The notes beneath the pieces were generated by a model that did not search any database, was not told where the DNA came from, and was given only the letters and a program-made list of their open reading frames with translations. A stretch of DNA of 64,000 nt from NCBI GenBank assembly GCA_024230295.1, contig JAAERN010000009.1, positions 62,001 through 126,000 of the forward strand. Direction: 5' to 3'. Source of the DNA: Planctomycetota bacterium (GTDB lineage: Bacteria; Planctomycetota; Phycisphaerae; Phycisphaerales; SM1A02). Each line of letters begins with the position of its first letter. Positions within the stretch are counted from its first letter, which is position 1. Below are positions 9,751-19,011 of this stretch, in pieces. The position numbers and the translations under genes are program-made.

Positions 9751-12222
9751 ATGCCACGATTGACTCACCTTGTTCTGATTCTCCCGACGATGTTGCTTAC
9801 GGGCATTCTTTTTGGCCAGAACGTTGGGGCCGAGGGTGATTCTCAAGTCGCGCGGTCTCGTCTGGCGACTTGCTTGACCCGGTATGCCCGTGAAGTTCTG
9901 GGGACAGAGCCTTTGACAGTGCAGGGCCTCGCCGCCGGAATAAATTTCTTGGTTGATGCCACGGCGCTGGATCCGGATCTTGAAGTCGCTTGGAGGCTGC
10001 TGCTCGATGCTGCAGTATTGACTGAACGTGATGACTTGGTCGACCTCGCGCTGCCGAAGGTCGTCAGCCTGTCTCCTCAGAGTTCAGGCACCAGATTGCA
10101 ACGCTTGTGGCGAGCACTTGACCAGACGCACCGCCTCTCAAAAAAGTCAGCGATGATCGATCGTCTAATCGAACCGGCAAACCGAACAGTCGTTGGCGAC
10201 GCTGTTGCATCGAGACTGGCTCTGCGTTTGGCGCTTCTGCATCGACAGGCGGGGGATGAGAAGCTTTTCTGGAACTATGTCTCGCGGGCCATTCAGCTTG
10301 ACCCGGCAAACCAAGATGCCGTCTTACTAAGAACGGGTCTCGACCAGCATCTCGCGCAGTCCGATCCTGTGCAGTGGGCGAAACTTCTCCTCAACCTCTA
10401 TCGAATCAACCCGACCGATTCCAAGACGGCAGCCGAAATTGGCATGTTGCTTCTGCATCATGGTGCCTATGACTCCGCGGCCCGCATGCTGGGTATCGCA
10501 CGAGATTTGGAGCGGCAAGCCGGCCGAGATGCCGGCGGCGACTTCGATGCCGATTACTTGCTCGCATTGTGGGCCGCCGACAAGATTGACGAAGCAGATG
10601 ATCTCATGCTGGATCGTCAACAGCGGCTAAACAAGATATACAGACAATTGGCGATGCAAGAAGAGATCCCCCGGACCTCCACATTGGAACTTGCTTCGCT
10701 CGTTGCGCCACTGTCGCCCAAGCTCGCCGCCGCCGAGTGTCTCATGGCGCTTCGTAGCGATGATCCGCTTCGACTCAGCGACGCACTCGGGGAGGCCGAG
10801 CGGGCGATAAACGATCTTGATCGCCTTCGTGAATCAGATGGTATTGAGCCTGAACCACGGGCAAAAAATCTCAAGCGACTGTTGTGGCTTCTTCTTGTGT
10901 TGGATGGATCACCGGGATCAATTGAAGATGTGGCGCACCGTATCGACGCCCTCTCGCCACTCAGCTCGACCGAGCTTGCGCTGATTGGCGCAGCGACAAA
11001 GCCAGAGATTCCAATTGATCAAGTGGAAGCGAATCTCAGGGAAGCAGCAGGCACATCGGCCGTCGCAAGCGTGGTCTTGGCCAAGAGGCTTGAGCAGGCT
11101 GGTCGCAACAAAACCGCGGCGGAAGTACTTTTTTCGGCGTGGCAGCAGCATCCGGGATCAATGATGGGTGTACTGGCTGGCAAACGGCTTGGCGACATTC
11201 TCGGCGTGAATTTGCCCATGTCAGAAACCGCGGCAGCGATGTCCGCTCTGATCGATTCGGTACCAAGAGTGTTTGATCGGATTGCCAAAGAGTCATCGCT
11301 GTTCGTCACGCTCCGAGTGACGCCTCGAAGTACTGTGGTCGAGCCCTTTGAGCCGGTCATTTTTGATTTTGAAATAGCGAATCACACTGCAGAGCCTCTT
11401 GGAATCAACCCCAACGGCCCGATTGAAGATTTGCTGCTCGTGCAACCCGCAGCGGCCGTGCCATATGCAACGATCAGCGATGGGCCGCCGATCTTTTTGG
11501 ATCTTGGCCGTAATGTGGTCATCGAACCGCATGGCGAGCTCAATCTTTCGCTGGACTTGCGAACAACATGGGTTGGAAGTGTGCTTGACGCGCGTCCGCT
11601 GCACGGTGCTGTGATTGATGCCAAGGCGTTTCTCAATCCGCGTATTGCCACATCACCCACATCATTTAGTCCGGTTCCACGGCCAGGCCCACTCGGCGCG
11701 GCTGTTGAATCTGGGGAGATGCGGGTCAATGGGGTCCGCATCGATTCGACGTGGGTGGATGCGGCCCTGGTGCGATTGAAGAAGAGCGTTTCCAGCCGGG
11801 ATACCAAAACCATCGCTCTTCTGACGTTCGTCGCCAATGAACAACGCTCAGCAGAGGGTGCGATCGAATTGACCCCGGGGCAGTTGACGCAAATCGGCGC
11901 GACTGTTGCCGAGGCATGGCCCCAGTTGAGCGTTGTTTCACAGGCCTGGCTGACAATCCTGATGCCAAAGTCCATCCCCCTGAAATCCGTTTGGTCGCTT
12001 GTGGAGGGGAGCACTGATTCGCTCATTCACAGGATCTATCTGATGCGAATTGTCGCTGAGTATTCGGATCCAGGACAAGCTTTGAGCGAGCCGGCGGTTG
12101 TTGCTGGTCTTCTCTCGGACGATCAACAGGTTCGAGCATTGGCGGAGTGGGTCGAAGCGACCCTTCTGTTGCAGGCCGAAAATCAGTTTGGCGCTGAAGA
12201 AGATGCAGCAACAGGTCCCTGA
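9751..12222 (+). CDS. Large secreted TPR-like protein of unknown function
   Basis: This 823-residue protein begins with a signal peptide (LTHLVLILPTMLLTGILFG, cleavage likely near GAEG). Residues about 30 to 450 are rich in paired helices with TPR-like spacing, for example GMLLLHHGAYDSAARMLGIA and LAKRLEQAGRNKTAAEVLF. A beta-rich segment follows around residue 515 (TLRVTPRSTVVEPFEPVIFD), reminiscent of an Ig-like fold, and the C-terminus is again helical. The ORF track starts at a GTG at 9685; the ATG at 9751 is preferred because it begins the signal peptide. The next gene starts 20 bases before its stop. Function unknown; a scaffold or envelope role is only a guess. Confidence 0.75.
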   Translation: MPRLTHLVLILPTMLLTGILFGQNVGAEGDSQVARSRLATCLTRYAREVLGTEPLTVQGLAAGINFLVDATALDPDLEVAWRLLLDAAVLTERDDLVDLALPKVVSLSPQSSGTRLQRLWRALDQTHRLSKKSAMIDRLIEPANRTVVGDAVASRLALRLALLHRQAGDEKLFWNYVSRAIQLDPANQDAVLLRTGLDQHLAQSDPVQWAKLLLNLYRINPTDSKTAAEIGMLLLHHGAYDSAARMLGIARDLERQAGRDAGGDFDADYLLALWAADKIDEADDLMLDRQQRLNKIYRQLAMQEEIPRTSTLELASLVAPLSPKLAAAECLMALRSDDPLRLSDALGEAERAINDLDRLRESDGIEPEPRAKNLKRLLWLLLVLDGSPGSIEDVAHRIDALSPLSSTELALIGAATKPEIPIDQVEANLREAAGTSAVASVVLAKRLEQAGRNKTAAEVLFSAWQQHPGSMMGVLAGKRLGDILGVNLPMSETAAAMSALIDSVPRVFDRIAKESSLFVTLRVTPRSTVVEPFEPVIFDFEIANHTAEPLGINPNGPIEDLLLVQPAAAVPYATISDGPPIFLDLGRNVVIEPHGELNLSLDLRTTWVGSVLDARPLHGAVIDAKAFLNPRIATSPTSFSPVPRPGPLGAAVESGEMRVNGVRIDSTWVDAALVRLKKSVSSRDTKTIALLTFVANEQRSAEGAIELTPGQLTQIGATVAEAWPQLSVVSQAWLTILMPKSIPLKSVWSLVEGSTDSLIHRIYLMRIVAEYSDPGQALSEPAVVAGLLSDDQQVRALAEWVEATLLLQAENQFGAEEDAATGP

Positions 12223-13171
12223 CCGCCCCCTTTCGACCGGGGTCCGTTGGCATGTCTGGCGGGTGGTGGGTTCGGCCATCGGAATCGTGCTCGTGGTCTT
12301 GGCAATCTGGCTGGTTGTGTCACACACATCACAAGTCTCGCACGCTTGGTCTTCGTTGCGATCGCCGGACCCACTGACAATTTTTGTGCTGGCGGCGACC
12401 ATCATCGCCTCAATCCCCATTACGGCAGCCGTGCAACAATTCATGCTTCGTCGTATGGCTAGTGTTCATGTTGGCCTCGGTGAAATGTCCGGCCTTGTGT
12501 CGGTGGCAACCCTCCTGAACATGCTTCCACTTTGGCCAGGAGCGATCGGACGCATCGGATACCACCGTGTTGTTCACGGCGTGCATCCAGTTCGCGCCGG
12601 GATGGCGATCGTTGCGTCGCGGCTTCTTGCATGCGGGGCAGGGGCGGCGCTTCTTGCCGCTGCCCTGTTCATAGGAACCGGCGGCGTTCGGCCCCTTGCT
12701 GCAGCCTGGCTGGCATCATTGGCTACAATTCTGGTCATCAGTTGCTGGCCAGCCTTGCGATTGGCGAGTTTGGCTGCCGCATTTGTCTGGATTGACATGC
12801 TGGTGACGGCAGCGCGATACATGGCTGCCTTTCAATTGCTTGGCACACCACTCAGCGGCGAAACGGCGGCAGCGGTGGCGGGCGTTTCGGTAGTTGCTTC
12901 GAGTATTCCGTTTCTTGGAAGTGGTCCCGGCCTTCGAGAATGGGCCGTGGGTTGGATGGCCGCGCGGCTGGAGTATTTACCCGATGCGTTGGTCATCGGC
13001 GTCATGGCCGACCTGCTCGTGCGGGCCGCCACACTGGTGCTGTTGCTGCCAATCGGCGGCATTTCACTGCGGTGGCTCGGTCGAAATCTTCGGACCGCAG
13101 TCGAGGCTTCGCGGGCCAGTGAACCGGGAACTAATCCGAGTCTGGATCAATTCCAAGATCACGCACCGTGA
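12203..13171 (+). CDS. Flippase-like integral membrane protein (UPF0104/LPG synthase TM-region family)
   Basis: This is a 322-residue multi-pass membrane protein. Hydrophobic segments such as VVGSAIGIVLVVLAIWLVV, FVLAATIIASIPITAAV and LVLLLPIGGISL alternate with short loops, and the arrangement NMLPLWPGAIGRIGYHRV followed by ARAGMAIVASR-like sequence resembles the conserved core of the lysylphosphatidylglycerol synthase membrane-domain family. The ORF track begins at 12098, inside the previous gene; the ATG at 12203 with GAAGAAG nearby is preferred and gives a 20-base overlap. Its end overlaps the convergent pyrE by 41 bases. A second, clearer member of the family lies at 42796-43926. The transported lipid is unknown. 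Confidence 0.65.
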   Translation: MQQQVPDRPLSTGVRWHVWRVVGSAIGIVLVVLAIWLVVSHTSQVSHAWSSLRSPDPLTIFVLAATIIASIPITAAVQQFMLRRMASVHVGLGEMSGLVSVATLLNMLPLWPGAIGRIGYHRVVHGVHPVRAGMAIVASRLLACGAGAALLAAALFIGTGGVRPLAAAWLASLATILVISCWPALRLASLAAAFVWIDMLVTAARYMAAFQLLGTPLSGETAAAVAGVSVVASSIPFLGSGPGLREWAVGWMAARLEYLPDALVIGVMADLLVRAATLVLLLPIGGISLRWLGRNLRTAVEASRASEPGTNPSLDQFQDHAP

Positions 13172-13664
13172 AGAGTGCGTCGAAGTTGTATCCGGCCGAT
13201 TCGATCGTCTCCCGAGCCCCCTGAAGGCGGTCCACGACAGCAATGATGGCTGTGACGGTGGCGCCAGCATCTTCGATATCACGAGCCGCCTCAAGCACCT
13301 GGCCGCCCGTCGTGGCGACATCTTCCAACAAGACAACACAATCGCTGGCCTCCAGTGCGCCTTCGAATCGCTTGGCAGTACCGTAGTCCTTCTTCTGGTT
13401 GCGAACAAAGAGGCATGGAAGCCCCGAGGCCATAGAGGCGGTTGTAACTAGTGGAATGCCACCAAGTTCGGCGCCTGCAAGCAGCGTGGTTCCCTCGGGA
13501 ATCCGAGCGGCAAACAGGTGGCCGAGTTCCTTCAAAACGTCGGCCTGTGTCGAAAAGCGGTACTTGTCGATGTACCAAGTGCTTGTGCGGCCGCTACGGA
13601 GCGTGAAGTTCCCCCGAAGAACGGCGGTTTCGGCGATTCTCTCAGCGAGTGATGGGGTCGACAT
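13131..13664 (-). CDS. pyrE: Orotate phosphoribosyltransferase
   Basis: This enzyme joins orotate and PRPP to make orotidine monophosphate in pyrimidine synthesis. The 177-residue protein contains LRSGRTSTWYIDKYRF (substrate region), GAELGGIPLVT, a basic loop FVRNQKKDYG, and the PRPP-binding motif VVLLEDVATTGGQ. The ORF track gives a longer N-terminus from 13709; the ATG at 13664 (MSTPSLAERIAE) fits the family better. It is convergent with, and overlaps by 41 bases, the upstream flippase-like gene, and is divergent from the GH57 gene with a 73-base gap. The length is slightly short but complete. Confidence 0.93.
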   Translation of the reverse strand: MSTPSLAERIAETAVLRGNFTLRSGRTSTWYIDKYRFSTQADVLKELGHLFAARIPEGTTLLAGAELGGIPLVTTASMASGLPCLFVRNQKKDYGTAKRFEGALEASDCVVLLEDVATTGGQVLEAARDIEDAGATVTAIIAVVDRLQGARETIESAGYNFDALFTVRDLGIDPDSD

Positions 13665-13737
13665 GGCTGGGGAGCGTACACGACTGCCCCCACGCATGGT
13701 TTCCCCCACGGGCCGCTGCCGGTACCTTTTCCTCCCT

Positions 13738-14949
13738 ATGACATCGGTTTGCTTCTATTTTCAGATCCATCAGCCGTTCCGGCTCAGGCGGTACTCGGTT
13801 TTTCGCTCCGACCCGTTCTACTTTGACAGCGAGTCCAACCGCTCGATTATGGAGAAGGTCGCCGAGAAGTGTTACCGCCCGATGACGACCAAGTTGCTTG
13901 ATCTGATCAAACGGCACGACGGTCGCTTCAAGATTAGTTTCTCTGTGACCGGAACCGCCATTGAGCAAATGCAGGCTTGGGCGCCAGATGTGTTGGATCT
14001 GTTGCAGCAGTGCGCCGCGAGTGGATGCGCCGACTTCTTAGCTGAGACCAGTCACCACTCGCTGTGCGCGGTCTACGCTCCGAGCGAGTTTCAACAGCAG
14101 GTCGATCGGCATGTCTCGCTCATGCGGGATCTTTTCGATATCGAACCGATCGTATTTAGAAACACCGAACTGATTTACTCGGATCGGATCGCAAGCATGG
14201 TGGCGGAATCTGATCAGTTCAAGGGCATGGTGTGCGAGGGTGTGGACAGACTTCTCGGAGACCGCTCGCCAGCGTGGGTGTACGCGCCAACTGGCAGTGG
14301 CGACTATCTGCCTGCGGCACCGCTGCGATTGCTGCTCAAGAACTACCGACTCAGTGACGACATTGCGTTTCGGTTCTCAGACAAAAACTGGTCCGAGTGG
14401 CCGCTCGATGCATCGAGGTTCGCAGGATGGGTCGACTGTATTAATGGTGATGGGCACCTCTGCAACCTGTTCATGGACTACGAGACGTTCGGGGAGCACC
14501 AGTGGGCTGATAGTGGGATCTTCGAATTCATGGACGCTTTGCCAGGCAAGGTGTTTGACACCAATCCAGGTCAGAATGACTTCATCACCGTTCGTGAGGC
14601 GGTTTCAAAATTCGATCCAGTGGGGGTGTACAAGGCCCCAGATCCCATCTCATGGGCCGACTCTGAACGCGACCTGAGCGCCTGGATCGGCAACGCCATG
14701 CAGGAAAACGCGGCGGCAGAACTGTATCGGTTGGAGGGCCCTGTCAAGAAGGCCAGCGAGTCTGGCGACGACTGGATCCTCGAGGACTGGCGAAAGTTGA
14801 CGACATCGGACCATCTCTATTACATGTGTACGAAGTACTGGGCCGATGGTGATGTACACAAGTACTTCAGCCCGTATGACAGTCCATATGATGCCTACAT
14901 CAACTTCATGAACGTGCTGGACAATATTCGTGTGCGGTGCGAAAGTTGA
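13738..14949 (+). CDS. GH57-family glycoside hydrolase (alpha-amylase-like)
   Basis: This 403-residue protein starts with the family region 1 FYFQIHQPFRLRRY, contains FRNTELIYSD with the probable nucleophile Glu region, and LFMDYETFGEHQW, both typical of the GH57 alpha-amylase-like group. No signal peptide is seen, so it is probably cytoplasmic and acts on glycogen-like or malto-oligosaccharide substrates. The ORF track extends to 13399 across pyrE; the ATG at 13738 is chosen because homology begins there. The stop overlaps the gatB start (TGATG), implying translational coupling to an unrelated housekeeping gene. Exact specificity (amylase, branching or 4-alpha-glucanotransferase) is not decided by sequence alone. 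Confidence 0.9.
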   Translation: MTSVCFYFQIHQPFRLRRYSVFRSDPFYFDSESNRSIMEKVAEKCYRPMTTKLLDLIKRHDGRFKISFSVTGTAIEQMQAWAPDVLDLLQQCAASGCADFLAETSHHSLCAVYAPSEFQQQVDRHVSLMRDLFDIEPIVFRNTELIYSDRIASMVAESDQFKGMVCEGVDRLLGDRSPAWVYAPTGSGDYLPAAPLRLLLKNYRLSDDIAFRFSDKNWSEWPLDASRFAGWVDCINGDGHLCNLFMDYETFGEHQWADSGIFEFMDALPGKVFDTNPGQNDFITVREAVSKFDPVGVYKAPDPISWADSERDLSAWIGNAMQENAAAELYRLEGPVKKASESGDDWILEDWRKLTTSDHLYYMCTKYWADGDVHKYFSPYDSPYDAYINFMNVLDNIRVRCES

Positions 14950-16460
14950 TGATGGCCGTCGATATTGTCAGTACGCGGACCGTCATCGGCATGGAGATCC
15001 ATGTCGAACTCGCAACACGAACCAAGATGTTCTCGCGGACGCCGAATGTGGCGCATCCAGATTGGTATGACGCACCACCAAATTCGCTATGCGATCCAGT
15101 GTGCCTCGGGTTGCCCGGTGCCTTGCCAACGATGAACCGCCGTGCAGTTGAGATGTCCATGCTTGTGGGCATGGCGCTGGGCTGCCGCATTCCCGATCAA
15201 AGCAACTGGGATCGAAAGAACTACTTCTACCCCGATCTTCCCAAGGGCTACCAGATCAGCCAATACGAACACCCACTGTGCGCCGAGGGCGCCATCGATA
15301 TTCCGCTGGCATCCGGTGGTACAGGGACAATCCGAATTACGCGGGCCCATCTTGAAGAGGACACCGCGAAGTCGGGTCACGAACTTCCAGGTGGTGTCGA
15401 GACCGAGGGAACGATCGTCGACTACAACCGCGCTGGCACGCCGCTGCTGGAGATCGTGACGGAGCCTGACTTCAGTTGCGCCGACGATGCCGTGACATTC
15501 GGCCGCGAACTTCGCGCTATCTGCAGGGCGCTCGGTGTGACCGAGGGCATCATGCAGCGGGGCCACATGCGGTTTGAGCCGAACATTAATGTTGTGATGA
15601 CGCTCAAGGATGGCCGTGAGATCGCCACACCTATCGCCGAGATTAAGAATCTCAACTCGTTCCGTGCGGTGCACGGCGCCATTGAGTACGAGGCGAAGCG
15701 GCAAGTCGAACAGTGGCTGGAAGATGGTCTCGAGATGGGGCCGGGTGCCAAGTCGACGCGAGGATGGGATGACGCCAAGTGCGTCACCGTGATGCAGCGA
15801 TCTAAGGAGGACGCGCACGACTATCGCTACTTTCCTGAGCCAGACCTCGTACCCGTCGAAGTGGACGACGTGTGGCGCGAGCGGATTCGGTCCCAGATCC
15901 CTGAACTTCCGATGCAGCGGCGAATCCGATATCAGAATGACTGGGGCATTTCGGCCAAGGATGCAGCGGCGCTCACTGAAGAGCCGGCAATGGCGGTGTT
16001 CTTCGACGAATGTGTTGCTGCAGCGACGGCTGGTGGGGAAGGGGCGGCGTTGGCGACCGCAAAGTACCTCCTCAATACCGGTGTTCGGGTCGCGCGCGAG
16101 CGAGATCGATCGGCGCATGACTGCGGAATTACGCCCATGCAGGTGGCTGGCATTCTTGCGATGTTGGAGGATGGCGATATCGGATCATCATCCGCGACTT
16201 CGCTCTTCGGACTGCTCTGCGATTCAGATGACGAAGCAGGCGTGGTGGCCGAGCGGGAGCAACTTCTGCAAGTAAGCGATACTGCTTCACTGGATAGTTG
16301 GATCGACGAGGCGCTGGCCGCGCAGCCTCAGGCTGCGGAAGACTTCGCAGCGGGCAAGGATGCAGCAGTCGGTCGAATCATGGGCCACGTGATGAAAGCC
16401 AGTGGCGGGGCAGCCGATGCGGGCCTTGTTCGGGCGCGATTGGTTGAGCGGCTTCGCTGA
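14949..16460 (+). CDS. gatB: Asp-tRNA(Asn)/Glu-tRNA(Gln) amidotransferase subunit B
   Basis: GatB, with GatA and GatC, amidates misacylated Glu-tRNA(Gln) and Asp-tRNA(Asn). The 503-residue protein carries VIGMEIHVELATRTKMFS at the N-terminus, the family signature DRKNYFYPDLPKGYQISQYE, EIKNLNSFRAV, and the C-terminal helical YqeY-like tail (GKDAAVGRIMGHVMKAS). The start is taken as the ATG at 14949, which shares a base with the preceding stop; a GTG at 14937 is the ORF-track alternative. Neither gatA nor gatC is in the window. The presence of this route suggests that at least one of Gln-tRNA or Asn-tRNA is formed indirectly. Confidence 0.97.
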   Translation: MMAVDIVSTRTVIGMEIHVELATRTKMFSRTPNVAHPDWYDAPPNSLCDPVCLGLPGALPTMNRRAVEMSMLVGMALGCRIPDQSNWDRKNYFYPDLPKGYQISQYEHPLCAEGAIDIPLASGGTGTIRITRAHLEEDTAKSGHELPGGVETEGTIVDYNRAGTPLLEIVTEPDFSCADDAVTFGRELRAICRALGVTEGIMQRGHMRFEPNINVVMTLKDGREIATPIAEIKNLNSFRAVHGAIEYEAKRQVEQWLEDGLEMGPGAKSTRGWDDAKCVTVMQRSKEDAHDYRYFPEPDLVPVEVDDVWRERIRSQIPELPMQRRIRYQNDWGISAKDAAALTEEPAMAVFFDECVAAATAGGEGAALATAKYLLNTGVRVARERDRSAHDCGITPMQVAGILAMLEDGDIGSSSATSLFGLLCDSDDEAGVVAEREQLLQVSDTASLDSWIDEALAAQPQAAEDFAAGKDAAVGRIMGHVMKASGGAADAGLVRARLVERLR

Positions 16461-16474
16461 ATTTCCAGATCTTC

Positions 16475-16939
16475 CTACGCCGTCACTGAAACCATGTTGA
16501 TCGGGCTCAGTGGTCGATCGCCACCATCGGTCTCGGTTGCACCAATTTTGCGAACGACATCGAGCCCGTCGGTCACCTTACCGAAAGCTGTGTATTGCCC
16601 ATCAAGGTGCTGGCAGTGATCTCGGCCAAGACAGATAAAGAACTGGCTTCCAGCAGAGTTTGGGTCGCTCGTCCGCGCCATCGACAGAACACCCTCATCG
16701 TGCTTGCGGTCATTGAACTCGGCGTCTACTGACCAGCCCGGACCACCGGTGCCGGTTCCATCGGGACACCCACCCTGAATCATGAAACCCTCAATAATTC
16801 GGTGGAATCCCGTGTCGTTGTAGAACCCATCACGGGCGAGTTTCTGGAAGTTCTCGACGTGCTTCGGGGCGACGTCATCCCAGAGTTCTAGGGTGAGAGG
16901 TCCGAGGGTGGTTTCGACGGCGGCGGTTGGATAGCTCAT
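16475..16939 (-). CDS. Cyclophilin-type peptidyl-prolyl cis-trans isomerase
   Basis: This is a 154-residue single-domain cyclophilin without a signal peptide, so a cytoplasmic folding catalyst. The family core is visible: HVENFQKLARDGFYNDTGFHRII, FMIQGGCPDGTGTGGPG, LSMARTSDPNSAGSQFFI and YTAFGKVTDGLDVV, including the active-site Arg in FHRI and the FMIQGG segment. It is convergent with gatB (14-base gap) and downstream of the diadenylate cyclase gene by 42 bases on the same strand. Confidence 0.95.
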   Translation of the reverse strand: MSYPTAAVETTLGPLTLELWDDVAPKHVENFQKLARDGFYNDTGFHRIIEGFMIQGGCPDGTGTGGPGWSVDAEFNDRKHDEGVLSMARTSDPNSAGSQFFICLGRDHCQHLDGQYTAFGKVTDGLDVVRKIGATETDGGDRPLSPINMVSVTA

Positions 16940-16981
16940 ACGGGCAGTGTACCGGTCCCGCCCGTGGTCCTGTCAACACGC

Positions 16982-17854
16982 CTACCGCCGCCCCGGTTCA
17001 AGTGACGCAACCATCTGCCCAGCACGCCAAATGCGAACGGTTCCATCACTGGAACTGACAGTGAGCGCGATCGACCGCGTGGAGTCTGTAATGCCAGCCG
17101 CGGCCGCATGGCGAGCACCAAGCCCAGCTTCGATCTGATGGCGTGATGTTGCCAAGAGTCGTGTCCCTGCTGATTCGACTACACCGTTTCCTCGAATGAG
17201 AATGGCACCGTCGAGTTGTGAATACTCCCGAATCGTCTCTGTCATCCGTTGATCCAAAATGTTTCGAGACTTCTCGGGGTATCCCTGGAATGGATTCAAG
17301 ATCATCTGCTCGGACTTGGTCAGTACCTCCGACGTATCACCAACCACAAGAAGTGCTCCGATGTGCCGGCCTTCTCGGCCGTGCGCGCCGAGGTGCAGAG
17401 CCAGATCAAGGGAACGTTGAAAGACGGTCCGCTTGATGTGTTCGGCGATTGATGGTTGATCTGATGCATGGAGCAATTCATATTCGGCGCCGAGATGCAG
17501 CACGATCAGGCTGTCAAGGAGACCGCGGTAGGGACCCGTCAAAAAGACAGCCGTGTCGGCGAGGTCGAGCAACCGCCGCGATACCGCCACAAGCGCTGCC
17601 AACTTGACCTGTCCGAGGCGGTCGAGTTCCACATCCGGAACACTCAAAATCTGTTGTGGTGGAATTCGAAGTCGGTCTGCTCGCCTTTGATCGTCAACCC
17701 GTCTCGTTAGGAGAATGGTTCCTTCGGGAGGCTCGGTCCCCTCGGGCAGTGCTTCGGCTGCCACCAGTACCGCCTTGGCACCGGACGCTCGGGCGATTCC
17801 GGCGGCAGCTTCGACAAGCAGATTGGCTGTCATGGCAGGGTCGGGCACGGGCAC
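16982..17854 (-). CDS. Diadenylate cyclase, DacZ-like (c-di-AMP synthase)
   Basis: The C-terminal half (about residues 150-285) is a DisA_N/DAC domain. It has EGRHIGALLVVGD, NPFQGYPEK, the catalytic DGA in YSQLDGAILI (215-217) and the nucleotide-binding GARHAAAAGIT (246-256), matching the RHR-type motif except that the second Arg is Ala. The enzyme family condenses two ATP into cyclic di-AMP. The N-terminal half (ARASGAKAVLVAAEAL) resembles the pyruvate-kinase-like alpha/beta domain of archaeal DacZ rather than the membrane CdaA or DNA-binding DisA layouts. No membrane helix is seen, so it is probably soluble. A lipoprotein gene lies 43 bases upstream. An ATG at 17836 is an alternative start. 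Confidence 0.85.
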   Translation of the reverse strand: MPVPDPAMTANLLVEAAAGIARASGAKAVLVAAEALPEGTEPPEGTILLTRRVDDQRRADRLRIPPQQILSVPDVELDRLGQVKLAALVAVSRRLLDLADTAVFLTGPYRGLLDSLIVLHLGAEYELLHASDQPSIAEHIKRTVFQRSLDLALHLGAHGREGRHIGALLVVGDTSEVLTKSEQMILNPFQGYPEKSRNILDQRMTETIREYSQLDGAILIRGNGVVESAGTRLLATSRHQIEAGLGARHAAAAGITDSTRSIALTVSSSDGTVRIWRAGQMVASLEPGRR

Positions 17855-17897
17855 GCTCCGAGTAGTTGCGGTGTGCAGTCAACGGTCGGTGTGGTGG

Positions 17898-18707
17898 CTA
17901 TCTGCTGAAGTTAGGACGGCTCTTGAACTTCGAGATTCCAGTTGGCACAAGGAACGTGTGGCCTCGATACCTCGTGAGCGATCCGCTGAGTAGGACCGGC
18001 TTGCGATAGTCGGTTCCTTTGCCGGATCGAATCAGCTTTGTGAGTGTCGGAGAGGGGAGCAGTACAGCCGGTTCGTCTTCCATGCCCCAGGCGTCCGAGT
18101 CGTACACGAAGACCCAAGCACCATGACGACCTCGAAGAAGGCGACCGCGGCGTGAGAGAATCAGTGTTCCATCCAACGGCCCGCTTCGAGGCGAAGCTTC
18201 ATCGCCGCGATCTACGGTTGTTGGCAGTGTCGGGACGGATTGTTGCAGCCGCGCAACAATGTCGGCCACACTGTCTCCCTCGGCAGTTCCGCTTCGCATC
18301 TCATCGTCTGGATCTCGCTGCACCACATCCGGTACGTTGCGTGGTGCGATGGAGGTCTGCACTTCGGCATGCTTTGGCATGAGCCAATTGCGGCTCTCGA
18401 AGACTGTGACGTCGCCCGAGACTGTAAATGTTGGCGGGGATTCCTCAGACGCCTGCCATCGTTCCATGTCTTCCAGCACCCGGTTTGGCAGGAGCAAGAA
18501 GTCTCGAGTTCGTCCTTCTGGGTCGGCGGCATCGCCGATCAGTCTGAGGACCCAGGGCGACCACTCGTCGTCCCTCACCATGATCCCATCAACACGCGTC
18601 AGAACCGCCCCGTTGGGAACCAGAGGAGCTGGTCCGGCGGTGGGAGGAGAAGATTCCGAACCCAAAAGGCACGCCGATATTGCCAAGGCCAATGCAGTCA
18701 TGCCCAC
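17898..18707 (-). CDS. Lipoprotein of unknown function
   Basis: This is a 269-residue protein whose N-terminus, MGMTALALAISACLLGSES, is a short lipoprotein signal with the lipobox ISAC, so it is probably lipid-anchored in the envelope. The mature part has a beta-rich C-terminal segment (GAWVFVYDSDAWG, PVLLSGSLTRYRGHTFLVP) and a middle region rich in acidic and proline residues. No family is recognised. It is immediately upstream of the diadenylate cyclase (43 bases) on the same strand, and 140 bases from a divergent tRNA-Cys gene. Confidence 0.7.
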   Translation of the reverse strand: MGMTALALAISACLLGSESSPPTAGPAPLVPNGAVLTRVDGIMVRDDEWSPWVLRLIGDAADPEGRTRDFLLLPNRVLEDMERWQASEESPPTFTVSGDVTVFESRNWLMPKHAEVQTSIAPRNVPDVVQRDPDDEMRSGTAEGDSVADIVARLQQSVPTLPTTVDRGDEASPRSGPLDGTLILSRRGRLLRGRHGAWVFVYDSDAWGMEDEPAVLLPSPTLTKLIRSGKGTDYRKPVLLSGSLTRYRGHTFLVPTGISKFKSRPNFSR

Positions 18708-18847
18708 CAGCGTACCCAGCAGGCCGCCAAAAAACTGCGACGGCCGTGATCCTGCCGAACTTTCGCCCCGATCGCACCGCCAGGTCTCTATCTGCTCGCT
18801 TGCGCCTTTGCCCCAAAGGTCGCTCGCAGGTATCCTTGTCTACCTCT

Positions 18848-18921
18848 GGCCGAGTGCCCAAGTGGACTAAGGGACCGGATTGCAAATCCGGCATTCGTGG
18901 GTTCGAATCCCACCTCGGCCT
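18848..18921 (+). tRNA. tRNA-Cys (anticodon GCA)
   Basis: The acceptor stem GGCCGAG (18848-18854) pairs with CTCGGCC (18914-18920). The D arm is CCC...GGG, the anticodon arm is CCGGA-TTGCAAA-TCCGG with anticodon GCA, and the T arm is GTGGG-TTCGAAT-CCCAC. The discriminator base is T, typical of tRNA-Cys. No CCA is encoded. The gene lies between the divergent lipoprotein gene and the two-component regulator. Confidence 0.97.
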
Positions 18922-19011
18922 TTGACCGCCAGATGACACCGACCCACCCACTGTGCTAATCACATGCTTAGGCAGTGACGAATCGCAACTCGGAGAGAGT
19001 CGAATCCTCCA

